Shown here: positions 7,177-16,109 of the stretch, in pieces
Layout: each line of letters starts with the position of its first letter
How positions within the stretch are numbered: position 1 is the stretch's first letter
Source: Nitrospirota bacterium
GTDB taxonomy: Bacteria; Nitrospirota; Leptospirillia; Leptospirillales; Leptospirillaceae
DNA: 53,761 nt
Direction of reading: 5' to 3'
Assembly (NCBI GenBank): GCA_021806225.1
Contig: JAJZXW010000022.1
Location: 1 to 53,761 of the forward strand
The notes under the pieces: model-generated
The model's input: the letters and a program-made list of their open reading frames with translations, nothing else
Databases searched by the model: none
What the model was told of the DNA's origin: nothing
Translations under genes and position numbers: made by a program

Positions 7177-10083
7177 ATGTCTTTTGTGAACGCCCGCTTT
7201 CCGGAATGTGTTCTGGCCCCGCTGTGGGGAGTGCTCCTTCTCCTGGGGATCTTTTACGGAAAAGCCAGAGCTGAAACACCGGTAACGCTGGCTCTCGAAA
7301 AAAAGGCGGAGTTCTGGGCATCCCATGGCCGGGATGATCTTGAGACCCAGACGTACCGTCAACTTCTCTTTATCGACCCGACAAACCGTCCAGCCCTCAT
7401 CGCCTTGACCTCCGACGCCCTTCGTCAGGGGAATCGTCCCCTGGCCAATCGATACATCTCGGCCATTCGCAAGTTGAATCCCCAGGATCCCTCCCTTCCC
7501 GCCTTCGCAAGAGAATCACAGCTCGGTCCCTTGTGGAGCCGGGAGATCGAACGGGCCCGAAGGGAGAGTGATCGCCATCGGTATTTCCGGGCGCTCTCCC
7601 ACTACGAGAAAGCCTTCGGCCCCTATCCGCCCCCGCCCCGATATGCCGTCGAATATTTTAACGACATGGTCCATACGAAGACCGGCCGCCGCGATGCGCT
7701 CCGCCAGCTCAGGGACCTTGTCCGAAGCTATCCCGGAAGCCTTCACTACCGGCTTGCCCTGGGAGCGATCCTTTCCTACAGGGATCGCACCCGTCCGGAG
7801 GCCGTCGATATTCTGAAACCCATGGCAGAATCCCCTTCTCCCGTGTCGGACACCGCCACGACCCTCTGGAGACAGCTTCTTCTGTGGGAAGGGACCCTTC
7901 CGCGCAACATTCCCCAGATGAAGGCCTATCTGGACCTCCACCCGAAGGACCGCATCCTGTCTGACCAGCTTGAGCTTGCGGAAAAACGCGCGCTCTCCTC
8001 CGGCCCCGAATCCCGTAAAGCCTACCGCTTCCTGGACCGGGCGCGGTTCGGGAGAGCCGTCCACCTCTTCCGGAGGCTTCTCGAAAAAGATCCCCAGAAT
8101 CCCGGCTATTGGATCGGACTTTCCTACGCCTACCTGGGACAGAAGAATTTCGCAGAATCCCAATCAGCTCTTGAAAGAGCCCGTCGACGCCCTCTCACCC
8201 CTTTCCAGGCTGAAGAGGAAAGCGACCTCTCCGCCCAGATCTCCTTCTGGAAATTCATGAAAAAGGGGCAGAAGGAAGAGGCGGAGGGAGCACTCGACGC
8301 CGCCCGCCAGGACTATGCGAACGCCGACCGGATCCGACCGGATCAGCCGATCGCGAAAGTCGCCCAGGCCGGTCTCGCCACAAGCACGGGACGGCTGATC
8401 CAGTCGGAGAATCTCTACAAAAAGGCACTGTCCCTTTCCCCGGAAGATCTTTCTGCCTGGATGGGCCTTCTGTCCCTCTACGAACGCGAAGGTCACAACC
8501 GCAAGGCGCTTGCAACACTCACGGGCCTCAATCCATCCCTCCGTGCGAAGCTCGAGGAAAGCCCGGATTTTCTGGTGACCGAAGGAGGGATCCTGGCTCA
8601 CACAGATCATCCCGTCCAAGCCCGGAGGGCCTTTCTGGGAGCCCTCCAATCCTCCCGAAAGGCCTCCCCCGATCACGAGATATCTTGGGGCTGGACCATG
8701 CTCGACGCCGGCATCCAGCGTCCCCTTGCCAGTCTTCTGAATCGGCTCGACAATATCCATGACCTCAGCCAGACTGACCGGGGGAACCTCCGACGACTGC
8801 ATCATCTCCGAGCTCTCCGGGAAGAACAACGGTTGATGGCCCGAAAAGACTTCGATCAGGCCCTGTTCCTCATGAAAGCCCATGCCGCTCACCATCCATC
8901 TGATCCCTTCTACCAGGAAAAGGAGGCCACGATTCTTGAGGCCCAGGGAAAGAATCGCGAGGCCTACCGCCTGGTCCGGAACATTGGTCCTGGATCGACC
9001 GTCTCGTCTTATGAGGCGTCGTCCGGGGTGGCCATCGCCGCCGGCCACCCCCTCCAGGCGGAAGTCTGGATCGATGACGCCGGAGCCCGGTGGCCGGACA
9101 GTATCCGGGTGTCGCTCCTTAAAGTTCATCTCCTGGAGGCTCGGAAAGAGCCGAGGAAAGCCCGAAAGATTCTGGAGAAGACCCTCGTGCGCCACCCCCG
9201 TGACCCTCGCCTTCTTCTGGCCATGGCGGACAACGACCGGATCCTGGGACACCTGAACCAGGCGAGAGCGGAGATCGAAAAAGCCATCGCCGCCATCCGG
9301 ACCCCGTCACCTTCCCTGCAACCCCCTCTGGACAATGCTCTTCTTTCGATGCAGGCCCGGACGGCCCTCGTCTCTGTCGAAAAAGACAAGAAAAGACGGA
9401 CCAGGGGACACCTCGAGCTGATGGCGGGAGAAACAGCCTTCACCCAGTACACCCAGTATTACTACGCGCAGATCGGAGACATCATTCCCCTGACAGGGTT
9501 TGGACAGTTCTCTTCGGACAATGGAGGCGAGCCCTTCCCGCTACTGCACCTCTTCCTGATGGGAAACGCCTTCACATTCGAATACCATCCGACGCCGAGT
9601 GACACATCCTACCTCTCTCAATCCTATGAAGGGCTGACCCCCGCCATCGGTATCCGATTCCCGACCTCCTTCGGATACTGGGAAGGGGACGCGGGGATTG
9701 CCGTCGCCCAGCACTTCCAGACCCTGACATCCCCCGGAACCGTAACAGGACTGTTCCTCCAGACGGATCTTCTCTGGAATGTTCTGGGAGGGGGGCTGGA
9801 TCTATTTGCAAACTTCACCGGATACATCGATTACGTCTATTTCCAGGCACGCTACCTCACCCAGGTCTGGCAAGGTGACTCGAAGCGCTACCGTCTGGAT
9901 ATCGGGCCTGAATTCATCACGCAAGGAAACGCGACCTATGATGCCTTTCAGGGAGGAATCGCCCTCCGCCTCTGGCTCGCGCCTCTCGATTCGTCGATTC
10001 TGTTTGACGGAGGCTTGCTTGGCTCCTCCGCCTTCCCGGGAGCAGGAGGGTATGAAGGAGTCTCATGGTATTTTCTCTATTGA
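7177..10083 (+). CDS. bcsC: TPR-rich outer-membrane glucan exporter, BcsC-like
   Basis: A 968-residue protein: an N-terminal signal segment (about residues 8-28), then about 700 residues of helical tetratricopeptide-like repeats with motifs such as 'NPGYWIGLSYAYLGQ', then a C-terminal region of about 220 residues rich in alternating hydrophobic and aromatic strands ending in SWYFLY, the aromatic end expected of an outer-membrane barrel. By position after bcsAB it should be the periplasmic scaffold and outer-membrane pore for cellulose. It is shorter than E. coli BcsC (1,157 residues) and its barrel part does not closely resemble the enterobacterial one by eye. The ATG at 7177 was chosen for GGAG 7 bases upstream; a TTG at 7150 overlapping the bcsB stop is possible. 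Confidence 0.85.
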   Translation: MSFVNARFPECVLAPLWGVLLLLGIFYGKARAETPVTLALEKKAEFWASHGRDDLETQTYRQLLFIDPTNRPALIALTSDALRQGNRPLANRYISAIRKLNPQDPSLPAFARESQLGPLWSREIERARRESDRHRYFRALSHYEKAFGPYPPPPRYAVEYFNDMVHTKTGRRDALRQLRDLVRSYPGSLHYRLALGAILSYRDRTRPEAVDILKPMAESPSPVSDTATTLWRQLLLWEGTLPRNIPQMKAYLDLHPKDRILSDQLELAEKRALSSGPESRKAYRFLDRARFGRAVHLFRRLLEKDPQNPGYWIGLSYAYLGQKNFAESQSALERARRRPLTPFQAEEESDLSAQISFWKFMKKGQKEEAEGALDAARQDYANADRIRPDQPIAKVAQAGLATSTGRLIQSENLYKKALSLSPEDLSAWMGLLSLYEREGHNRKALATLTGLNPSLRAKLEESPDFLVTEGGILAHTDHPVQARRAFLGALQSSRKASPDHEISWGWTMLDAGIQRPLASLLNRLDNIHDLSQTDRGNLRRLHHLRALREEQRLMARKDFDQALFLMKAHAAHHPSDPFYQEKEATILEAQGKNREAYRLVRNIGPGSTVSSYEASSGVAIAAGHPLQAEVWIDDAGARWPDSIRVSLLKVHLLEARKEPRKARKILEKTLVRHPRDPRLLLAMADNDRILGHLNQARAEIEKAIAAIRTPSPSLQPPLDNALLSMQARTALVSVEKDKKRRTRGHLELMAGETAFTQYTQYYYAQIGDIIPLTGFGQFSSDNGGEPFPLLHLFLMGNAFTFEYHPTPSDTSYLSQSYEGLTPAIGIRFPTSFGYWEGDAGIAVAQHFQTLTSPGTVTGLFLQTDLLWNVLGGGLDLFANFTGYIDYVYFQARYLTQVWQGDSKRYRLDIGPEFITQGNATYDAFQGGIALRLWLAPLDSSILFDGGLLGSSAFPGAGGYEGVSWYFLY

Positions 10084-10141
10084 TTAACGCGATCGAATGC
10101 AGGGAACCGGAGCGTTCCAAGACAGGATTCAGGAGGTCACG

Positions 10142-11251
10142 ATGAGTCTCTCCTCGGATATCAAGAGAGTTCTCGAAATATTTAATGCAACCAAGGACAA
10201 CCCCCGGCCCTACCACGAGTTTGAAAAGGTCCCGCTACGCTCTCCGGAACGATCCTTTGACAGGGAGGACGTCTCCCCTCTTCCCCCACCCGTCTCCCGT
10301 TTCGGACTTCCCGGGGACTCGGGAGGAAGCCGGGCGACGCATACTTTCGTCCTGCCACCGGCCACTGGCCGAAAGGTGTTCAGACCGCTCGACCCTCCGC
10401 AGGCGACTATCAGAGAGCCCGAGGAGTGGCCTGGAATCAAGGCCGTTGTCTCCGACCTCGTCCCCGCCCTTCCCACCCATCCGACCCGTTGGCCGGTCAT
10501 GATTCTGACAAGTTTCGCGGGAGGAAGCGGACGAAGCACATTGGCCTCAGTCCTGGCCGTTGAGAATGCCCGGCAAGGACGCCCCTGCCTTCTGATCGAC
10601 CTGAATGAGAGCAGCATGTACCCCTACCTACTCATGGCCTTCCGGCAGGAAGAATCAATCCGGATCGGGAGTAGCTGGACGTTTTACACCTATAAACCGA
10701 CGGGCGTCCCCATTCTTGTGATCCGTCCCGATCCCGGGGATTTTCAAGAAATAGCGGCAGGAACCGCGCGACTCTCCCAGCTGCGGGATGACTTCGTTGC
10801 CCAAACCTCCGCATTTTTTTCCCAATCAGGTTACCCTGATCCCTTTATCCTGATCGACGCGCCGCCCATGAATCGTCCTTTATTACAGGAGGCGACCAAT
10901 GTCGCCTCCCTGATTCTGTCTCCGATCAGGCCCGATTTCCCCTCCCTTCTTTCCGTCAAGGAGATGGAAAAAAGCTTCGACCGCATAGAGCGGGAAGAAT
11001 CACGTTATTGTGAGCGTTTTTATCTGCTCAACCGGTTTGAGTCGAATCATCCCCTTCATCAGGACATCTACGAAATTTTTCGGCAGATCCTCTCACGAAG
11101 GCTTTGCCCCTTTGTCATTCCCGATGATCCCACCGTCGAGGTGGCTCTCGCCAAGGGAGAAAGTCTCCTCGACGTCTTTTCCGAAACCTCGGCGACGGTT
11201 TCGATGACGGAAGCGGCGCGCTGGATCGCCGGGAAATTTCTCGCGCGCTGA
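10142..11251 (+). CDS. bcsQ: MinD/ParA-like ATPase of the cellulose locus (BcsQ-like) with N-terminal extension
   Basis: A 369-residue protein. Residues about 118-369 form a MinD/BcsQ-type domain: P-loop 'FAGGSGRST' (125-133), 'LLIDLNES' Walker-A' region and 'ILIDAPP' Walker B. The canonical P-loop lysine is replaced by arginine (R131), which is unusual. BcsQ homologues localise the synthase and are needed for cellulose secretion. The first 30 residues ('SDIKRVLEIFN...PYHEFEK') resemble by eye the short BcsR/BcsP-type segment (DI..L...F....Y.E), joined by a proline-rich linker; that would make this a natural fusion of BcsR-like and BcsQ parts. AGGAGG 6 bases before ATG 10142 fixes the start. 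Last gene of the bcs operon. Confidence 0.82.
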   Translation: MSLSSDIKRVLEIFNATKDNPRPYHEFEKVPLRSPERSFDREDVSPLPPPVSRFGLPGDSGGSRATHTFVLPPATGRKVFRPLDPPQATIREPEEWPGIKAVVSDLVPALPTHPTRWPVMILTSFAGGSGRSTLASVLAVENARQGRPCLLIDLNESSMYPYLLMAFRQEESIRIGSSWTFYTYKPTGVPILVIRPDPGDFQEIAAGTARLSQLRDDFVAQTSAFFSQSGYPDPFILIDAPPMNRPLLQEATNVASLILSPIRPDFPSLLSVKEMEKSFDRIEREESRYCERFYLLNRFESNHPLHQDIYEIFRQILSRRLCPFVIPDDPTVEVALAKGESLLDVFSETSATVSMTEAARWIAGKFLAR

Positions 11252-11763
11252 GTTGCTGAAATCGGGAAAATCACCGGCCCTGTCAGGCTTTTTGACATAT
11301 TTTCGCAGCATGTCAAATTCACTGACGATCCTCACCGTTTCCTGAATCCTTCCGCAGCCCTTTTGGGGGTCCGATTCACATCCGGATACGTTATCGGGAA
11401 CTCCTGTCGAAAGCCGGTGAATCGGGAACCATGACGGGATGGCTTGCGTCCAGACATTTTCAACAAGGCTGATCCTCAAAAGGCTCTAGGGGTAAGCTTT
11501 TGCCTCATCAGTCGCTCTCCTCGCCCCCTCCGGATGGATCCCGGTCCGCAAAGGGTTCCCCCCATCGACAAGGTCAATGGTCCATCGCTATCCGGAAGGG
11601 GAAGTTGGCAGATTTCTTGCGAGCGTCATGTGCGACCCCTTGGTTCAAAACCTCTGCAGAGCCATGTACCCTGTCGCCCCATCTCTTTATAGGGGGGGCC
11701 TGTTCAGATATCAGGGCCGACCGATACAGGAACGTCCATCCTCCAATTTATAGCGGGGCCACC
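11252..11763. other. 512-bp intergenic region between bcsQ and the Sel1-repeat gene
   Basis: Holds the large dyad at 11282-11326 and no gene I can support. Two near-identical segments, TTTATAG followed by a G-run and GGCC, occur just before the Sel1 gene (around 11685 and 11748); the second ends at the start codon context. Their role is unknown. Confidence 0.4.
11282..11326. promoter_or_regulatory. Long imperfect dyad, candidate operator or transcript-end structure
   Basis: Two 17-base arms (11282-11298 and 11310-11326) match at 13 positions around an 11-base spacer: GTCAG at the outer ends and TTTGACAT / ATGTCAAA at the inner ends. There is no T-run after it, so it is a poor intrinsic terminator; a two-part protein-binding site is more likely. 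TTGACA in the left arm could also act as a -35 box. Confidence 0.5.
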
Positions 11764-14700
11764 ATGTGGCAGAAAATAGGTCTCCTCTTCAACCTGAAAG
11801 CCTATGAGTCCGGGACTGCCACCTCGCTCAAGGGGCTCGATCCTGTTCCCGCCGCCCGGCTGATCCGGAGGGCCGCGGACCAGGGCAATGCCAGGGCCCA
11901 GTACAACCTGGGACTTCTCCACCTCAAGGGGAAGGGGGTGCCTCAGGACCTTTCGCAGGCCGCGCTCTGGTTCGAACGGGCAGCGGATCAGGGTCTCGCG
12001 GCTGCCCAATACAATCTGGGCCTCATGCTCTTCGAGGGACGAGGCCTCCCTCAGTCGCTCTCGCGGGGAGCCGCCCTGATCAAGCAAGCCGCCCGACAGG
12101 GCATGGTGGAGGCCAAGAGCCTCTTTGGCACCCTCTACCTGGAGGCAAAGGTCCTTCCGGACGAAGAGATCGACCCTCTCGAATGGATCGAGGAGGCGGC
12201 CCATTCGGGAGACAGTGCGGCTCAATTCAATCTTGGACTGGCCTGTCTCTATGGACGGAGTCTGCCCAGGGACCTGGAAAGGGCGGTCTTCTGGTTCCGA
12301 AAGGCGGCTGAAAAATACGACAGCCGGGCTCAGTATTATCTGGGGCTTCTTCTTATGGAAGAAGGGCACCCCTTCTTTCAGCCGGAAGAAGGTCGTGACT
12401 GGCTGATGCGGGCTGCGGAATCTGAGGATCCGGAGGCGCAGTTCAACATCGGCCTCCTCTATTACGAAGGACGGATCGTCGAGCAAAACACGGTCCAGGC
12501 CTCCCTCTGGTTCCAGCAAGCCGCGGAGAGGAACCATGTCCGGGCCCAGGCCCTTCTGGGAGTGCTTCTTCTCGAGGGAAGCGGCATTCCCCAACAGGAA
12601 GGGCAGGGACTCGAATGGATCCGGAAGGCCGCATTTTCGGGAGACTCTGAAGCCCAGCATGTCCTGGGCATGCTTTATCTCGAAGGACGGATCCTTCCCC
12701 AGAACAACTCCCTTGCCTTCTACTGGTTTACCAAGGCCGCCATCCAGGGGCTCCCAGAAGCCGAATACCAGGTGGGGCTCTTCTACCAGAAAGGAATTCT
12801 GACGGGCACAGGCGAACCGGAAAAGGCCCTTCACTGGTTCGAGAGGGCGGGGGAGCAGGGATTGCCGGAAACGCTCGAAGTCCTGGGAGAAATTTATCAG
12901 GAAGGGGTCCATGTCCCACCGAACGTGGGGGAGGCCATCAAATGGTTCATTCGGGCGGCCGAAGCCGGAGATCGCGAAGCCCAGTATCGCCTGGGTCTGT
13001 TGACTCTGGAGGGCCAGAATCTTCCAGCCGACTCCGGGAAGGCGGCTCGTCTCTTCGAGGCCGCGCTCGAGCAGGGCCACCCGGGGGCCGCTTACAGGCT
13101 GGCTCTCATGGAGGAGGCCGGGATGGTGGGTCCTCCTGATGAAACGCGCGCCGCTCACCTTTTCCGGATGGCGGCCGAACGGGGGGAGGTCCCCGGAGCG
13201 ATGCTTCGCCTCGGCCAATACCTTGAGGAAGGACGGGGAGGGCAGGAACGCGACCAGGCAGCCGGGGAAGACTGGATCCGGCGTGCGGCGGAAAAAGGCC
13301 TCCCGGAGGCCTGGCTCACGTGGGGAATGCGCCTGGAAGAAGGGCGGGAAGGACGGGAGGCCGATCCTGTGTCCGCCGTCATATATTTCAGGATGGCCGC
13401 CCTTGCCGATATCCCCCTGGCCCAGTTCCGCCTTGCAAGGGGTCTTGAAAAAAATCCCGAAAATCCACCGGGAATCGACGAAGAGCTGGCTTACTGGTAC
13501 CGGAAGGCCGCGGAGGGCGGCATCCCCGAGGCCATGCTCCAGATGGCCCTCTATTCCATCGAAGGACGGGGGGGGCTTCCTGCCGACGACGACGAAGCCC
13601 TGCGATGGCTTGCCGAGGCCTCCCGGCTGGATCTTCCGGAAGCTCATCTGGCTCTGGCATTCTTTCACAGGGAAGGACGGGGAGGGCTTCCGAAAGATGA
13701 GGAGATGGCCCGGAACTCCCTTGAGCGCGCGGCCAAAAAGGAGCTCCCCGAAGCGCAGCTTCTCCTCGCGACCTGGGAACTTGAAAGGGGAGACAGGGAG
13801 AAGGCCAGAGAATGGTTCGGAATCGCGGCCGAAAAAGGGGATTCCCGGGCCCAGCTCGCGCTGGGACGACTCCTTCTTGAAGACGGGGAGCGCGACGCCG
13901 GGATCGCCTGGATTCGCAAATCCGCCGAAAACCACATCCCCGAAGCGCTGGAGGCCCTCTCGGAACTCGCGTTGCGAGGGGAAATCCAGGCCGACCGGGA
14001 ACAGGTGATTGACTGGCTGAGAACCGCCGCCGGAGCCGGAATTGGACTGGCCCAGCTCGAACTGGGAAAGATCCTTCTTGAGGAGAACGACACCCCCGGT
14101 TCCCGGGACGAAGGCGCCGGCTGGATCGAAAAAGCCGCAGAATCCGGCCTTCCCGAAGCCCAGTACCGGGCGGCCGTACTCCGTTGCCAGAGCCATGGAG
14201 AGGCCGGAGACGAGCAAGCCCTGCAGTGGTTCCGTCTGGCGGCCATGGGGGAACAGGTCGAGGCCCAATACGAGAGCGGGCGGCGTCTTCTGGAACGGGA
14301 TTCACCGGACGACCGTCGGGAGGGTCTGGAATGGATGAGAAAAGCCTCGGAGGCCGGCCACCCCCAGGCGCAGTTTCTCCTTTCCCTCCGTCTTCTCGAC
14401 CTCCCGGAGTTCAGGGAGGAAGGGCTCCATTGGCTGAGAAAAGCCTCCGAAGGGGGGGTTCGGGAGGCACAGACCATCCTGGGACGACTTTTTCTCGAAG
14501 GCGAATGGGTTCGACCCGATCGCATCCAGGGTCAGGAATGGACCCGCAAGGCGGCGGAAAAGGGGGATCCGGAGGCCCAGCTCAGACTGGGCCTCCTCTA
14601 TCAGGCCGATCCCTCTCCCGGCGCCCAGGAAGAGGCCATGTCATGGATCCGGATGGCAGCCGAGCAAGGGATCACAGAGGCCCAACTCCGATTGGGTCTT

Positions 14701-15480
14701 CATCATCTCGAAGGCTTTGCTTCGAAGAGCGATTTCGAGTCGGGGCTCCACTGGCTCCGCCTGGCTGCGGAAAACGGAGAGCCCCTTGCCGCATTCCGTC
14801 TCGGTCTTGTGTTTGAAGAGGGAAATCGGGTGGATCCCGACGTATCAGAGGCCATCGGGTTCTATCGAAAAGCCGCCGAAGAGGGCTACGTCAAGGCTCA
14901 GGCTCGTCTCGGGATCCTTCTGAGCGATGGACGATTCGGAGGTCTTGAAGAGGAAGGCTTTACCTGGACTGAAAAGGCGGCGCACGCCGGCTCACCAGAA
15001 GCCCAGCTTCAACTGGGACGGCTTTTCCTCGAAGGAAAGGGAACGCCGCGCAATGAACAGGAGAGCACAATCTGGGTTCGGAGAGCCGCTGAACAGGGAC
15101 TTCCGGAAGCCCAGGGACGCCTCGGAGCGATGCTTCGGAGTGGTCGCGGAGGGCTTACCGCGAACCCGGTGGAGGCGGCATTCTGGTTCAGGAAAGCGGC
15201 CGAGCAGGACGACGCCGAGGCCCAGTACAGCCTTGGAATGATGGCCCTTGAAGGACAGGGAATCCCGCAGGACCCGTCCGAAGCCGCCCGATGGATCATG
15301 ATGGCAGCGGAGACGGGCCATCCCCAGTCCCAATATATTCTGGGAGTCCTCTATCGAACCGGAAGGGGCGTTCCCGAAGATCCGGGACAGGCCCTCCAGT
15401 GGTTCAGAAAGGCCGCCAATCAGAGGGTCGTTCAGGCCAAAGATGCTCTCCGGGTGCTCCAGGACACTCTTCCCCGATGA
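11764..15480 (+). CDS. Giant Sel1-repeat protein
   Basis: A 1,238-residue protein built almost entirely of about 33 Sel1-like repeats of 36 residues, each of the form 'A..WF.KAAE.G...AQ..LG.LY..G.GV..D'. Sel1 repeats stack as helical solenoids and serve as scaffolds for protein-protein contacts. No catalytic domain, membrane segment or signal peptide is visible, so the protein looks cytoplasmic. The number of repeats is far above the usual 4-12. Repeats in the middle have drifted (for example around residues 530-700) while the first and last few are close to consensus. The ATG at 11764 (MWQKIG) was chosen because the upstream open frame lacks repeats; the ribosome site is weak (GCGGGG). It lies after the bcs operon, but a link to cellulose is only positional. 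Confidence 0.85.
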   Translation: MWQKIGLLFNLKAYESGTATSLKGLDPVPAARLIRRAADQGNARAQYNLGLLHLKGKGVPQDLSQAALWFERAADQGLAAAQYNLGLMLFEGRGLPQSLSRGAALIKQAARQGMVEAKSLFGTLYLEAKVLPDEEIDPLEWIEEAAHSGDSAAQFNLGLACLYGRSLPRDLERAVFWFRKAAEKYDSRAQYYLGLLLMEEGHPFFQPEEGRDWLMRAAESEDPEAQFNIGLLYYEGRIVEQNTVQASLWFQQAAERNHVRAQALLGVLLLEGSGIPQQEGQGLEWIRKAAFSGDSEAQHVLGMLYLEGRILPQNNSLAFYWFTKAAIQGLPEAEYQVGLFYQKGILTGTGEPEKALHWFERAGEQGLPETLEVLGEIYQEGVHVPPNVGEAIKWFIRAAEAGDREAQYRLGLLTLEGQNLPADSGKAARLFEAALEQGHPGAAYRLALMEEAGMVGPPDETRAAHLFRMAAERGEVPGAMLRLGQYLEEGRGGQERDQAAGEDWIRRAAEKGLPEAWLTWGMRLEEGREGREADPVSAVIYFRMAALADIPLAQFRLARGLEKNPENPPGIDEELAYWYRKAAEGGIPEAMLQMALYSIEGRGGLPADDDEALRWLAEASRLDLPEAHLALAFFHREGRGGLPKDEEMARNSLERAAKKELPEAQLLLATWELERGDREKAREWFGIAAEKGDSRAQLALGRLLLEDGERDAGIAWIRKSAENHIPEALEALSELALRGEIQADREQVIDWLRTAAGAGIGLAQLELGKILLEENDTPGSRDEGAGWIEKAAESGLPEAQYRAAVLRCQSHGEAGDEQALQWFRLAAMGEQVEAQYESGRRLLERDSPDDRREGLEWMRKASEAGHPQAQFLLSLRLLDLPEFREEGLHWLRKASEGGVREAQTILGRLFLEGEWVRPDRIQGQEWTRKAAEKGDPEAQLRLGLLYQADPSPGAQEEAMSWIRMAAEQGITEAQLRLGLHHLEGFASKSDFESGLHWLRLAAENGEPLAAFRLGLVFEEGNRVDPDVSEAIGFYRKAAEEGYVKAQARLGILLSDGRFGGLEEEGFTWTEKAAHAGSPEAQLQLGRLFLEGKGTPRNEQESTIWVRRAAEQGLPEAQGRLGAMLRSGRGGLTANPVEAAFWFRKAAEQDDAEAQYSLGMMALEGQGIPQDPSEAARWIMMAAETGHPQSQYILGVLYRTGRGVPEDPGQALQWFRKAANQRVVQAKDALRVLQDTLPR

Positions 15481-15569
15481 GGGGATCTCATCGATTTCGC
15501 ATTTCATTTGTCAGGACATCCCGATCTCGTCCTCCCCACCCGAAGCCCGGATCCGCCTTCTTTTTGAAA

Positions 15570-15597
15570 TTGCCTTTTCCTTCGATGGGTCTATAAT
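15570..15597 (+). promoter_or_regulatory. Candidate promoter for cytochrome c gene
   Basis: A perfect TATAAT at 15592-15597 with TTGCCT at 15570-15575, spaced by 16 bases. An alternative TTGAAA at 15564 would have too long a spacer. The expected leader is about 75 nt. Confidence 0.6.
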
Positions 15598-15678
15598 TGA
15601 AATGTCGTGGGGAGGTCTCCCTCCCTCCGGCAAGACCGACCTATCGGGCACGGCAGTATCTTTTTAGGGGGAGTCGCC

Positions 15679-16008
15679 ATGAAGATCTTCAATGTTTCCC
15701 TGGGTGTGGTTGCGGTTCTGGCCTTTGCCTCTCCGTCGTGGGCGACAGACATCAAGGCGCTGATCAACGAGCAGGGGTGCTTCGCCTGCCATTCTATGGA
15801 CCAGAAAATGGTGGGCCCTTCCTTCAAAATGGTGGCAGACCGCTATCGCGGCCAGAAGGGGGCTGACGAAATGCTGGCGAAGAAAATCATCGCGGGAGGG
15901 AGTGGTCATTGGGACAAAATTACGGGAGGGATCATGATGCCGCCACACCCGGGAATGTCCATGGACCAGGCCAAAAAAGTGGCCGAATGGGTGCTGTCAA
16001 TAAAGTAA
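15679..16008 (+). CDS. Small periplasmic class I cytochrome c (c551/c552 type)
   Basis: A 109-residue precursor with a signal peptide (residues 1-22, cut after 'SWA'), one haem motif CFACH (C34, C37, H38) and a likely Met axial ligand in 'IMMPPHPG' (M86 or M87). The mature size of about 87 residues fits a mobile single-haem electron carrier of the c551/c552 group. In iron-oxidising acidophiles such proteins shuttle electrons in the periplasm, but the partner here cannot be read from context. AGGGGGAG lies 5 bases before ATG 15679. It has its own promoter and terminator and so is probably a one-gene transcript. Confidence 0.9.
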   Translation: MKIFNVSLGVVAVLAFASPSWATDIKALINEQGCFACHSMDQKMVGPSFKMVADRYRGQKGADEMLAKKIIAGGSGHWDKITGGIMMPPHPGMSMDQAKKVAEWVLSIK

Positions 16009-16046
16009 AGGATCCATGCCCCGCAAAACCTAAAGCGACAGTTTCG

Positions 16047-16072
16047 GCCAGGACCTCCGGGTTCTGGCTTTT
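16047..16072 (+). terminator. Intrinsic terminator after cytochrome c gene
   Basis: GCCAGGA (16047-16053) pairs with TTCTGGC (16062-16068) with one G-U pair, followed by TTTT at 16069-16072. It lies directly against the -10 box of the next promoter. Confidence 0.6.
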
Positions 16073-16080
16073 GCTATAAT
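16072..16080 (+). promoter_or_regulatory. Extended -10 promoter for the Spy/CpxP-like gene
   Basis: TGCTATAAT: a perfect TATAAT (16075-16080) with the TGn extension. No good -35 box; that region is occupied by the upstream terminator hairpin. Confidence 0.6.
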
Positions 16081-16109
16081 CCGGTCCGATCACATGAAAA
16101 GGAGCTTTT

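Noticed and set aside
11252-11763. Possible c-di-GMP riboswitch before the Sel1 gene
   Set aside because: I could not find the conserved GEMM core elements; only a dyad and repeated TTTATAG segments are visible.
11704-14268. Long open frame (854 codons) on the minus strand opposite the Sel1 gene
   Set aside because: It lies wholly opposite the repeat array, shows no family features, and mirrors the repeat periodicity, as expected of a GC-rich shadow frame.
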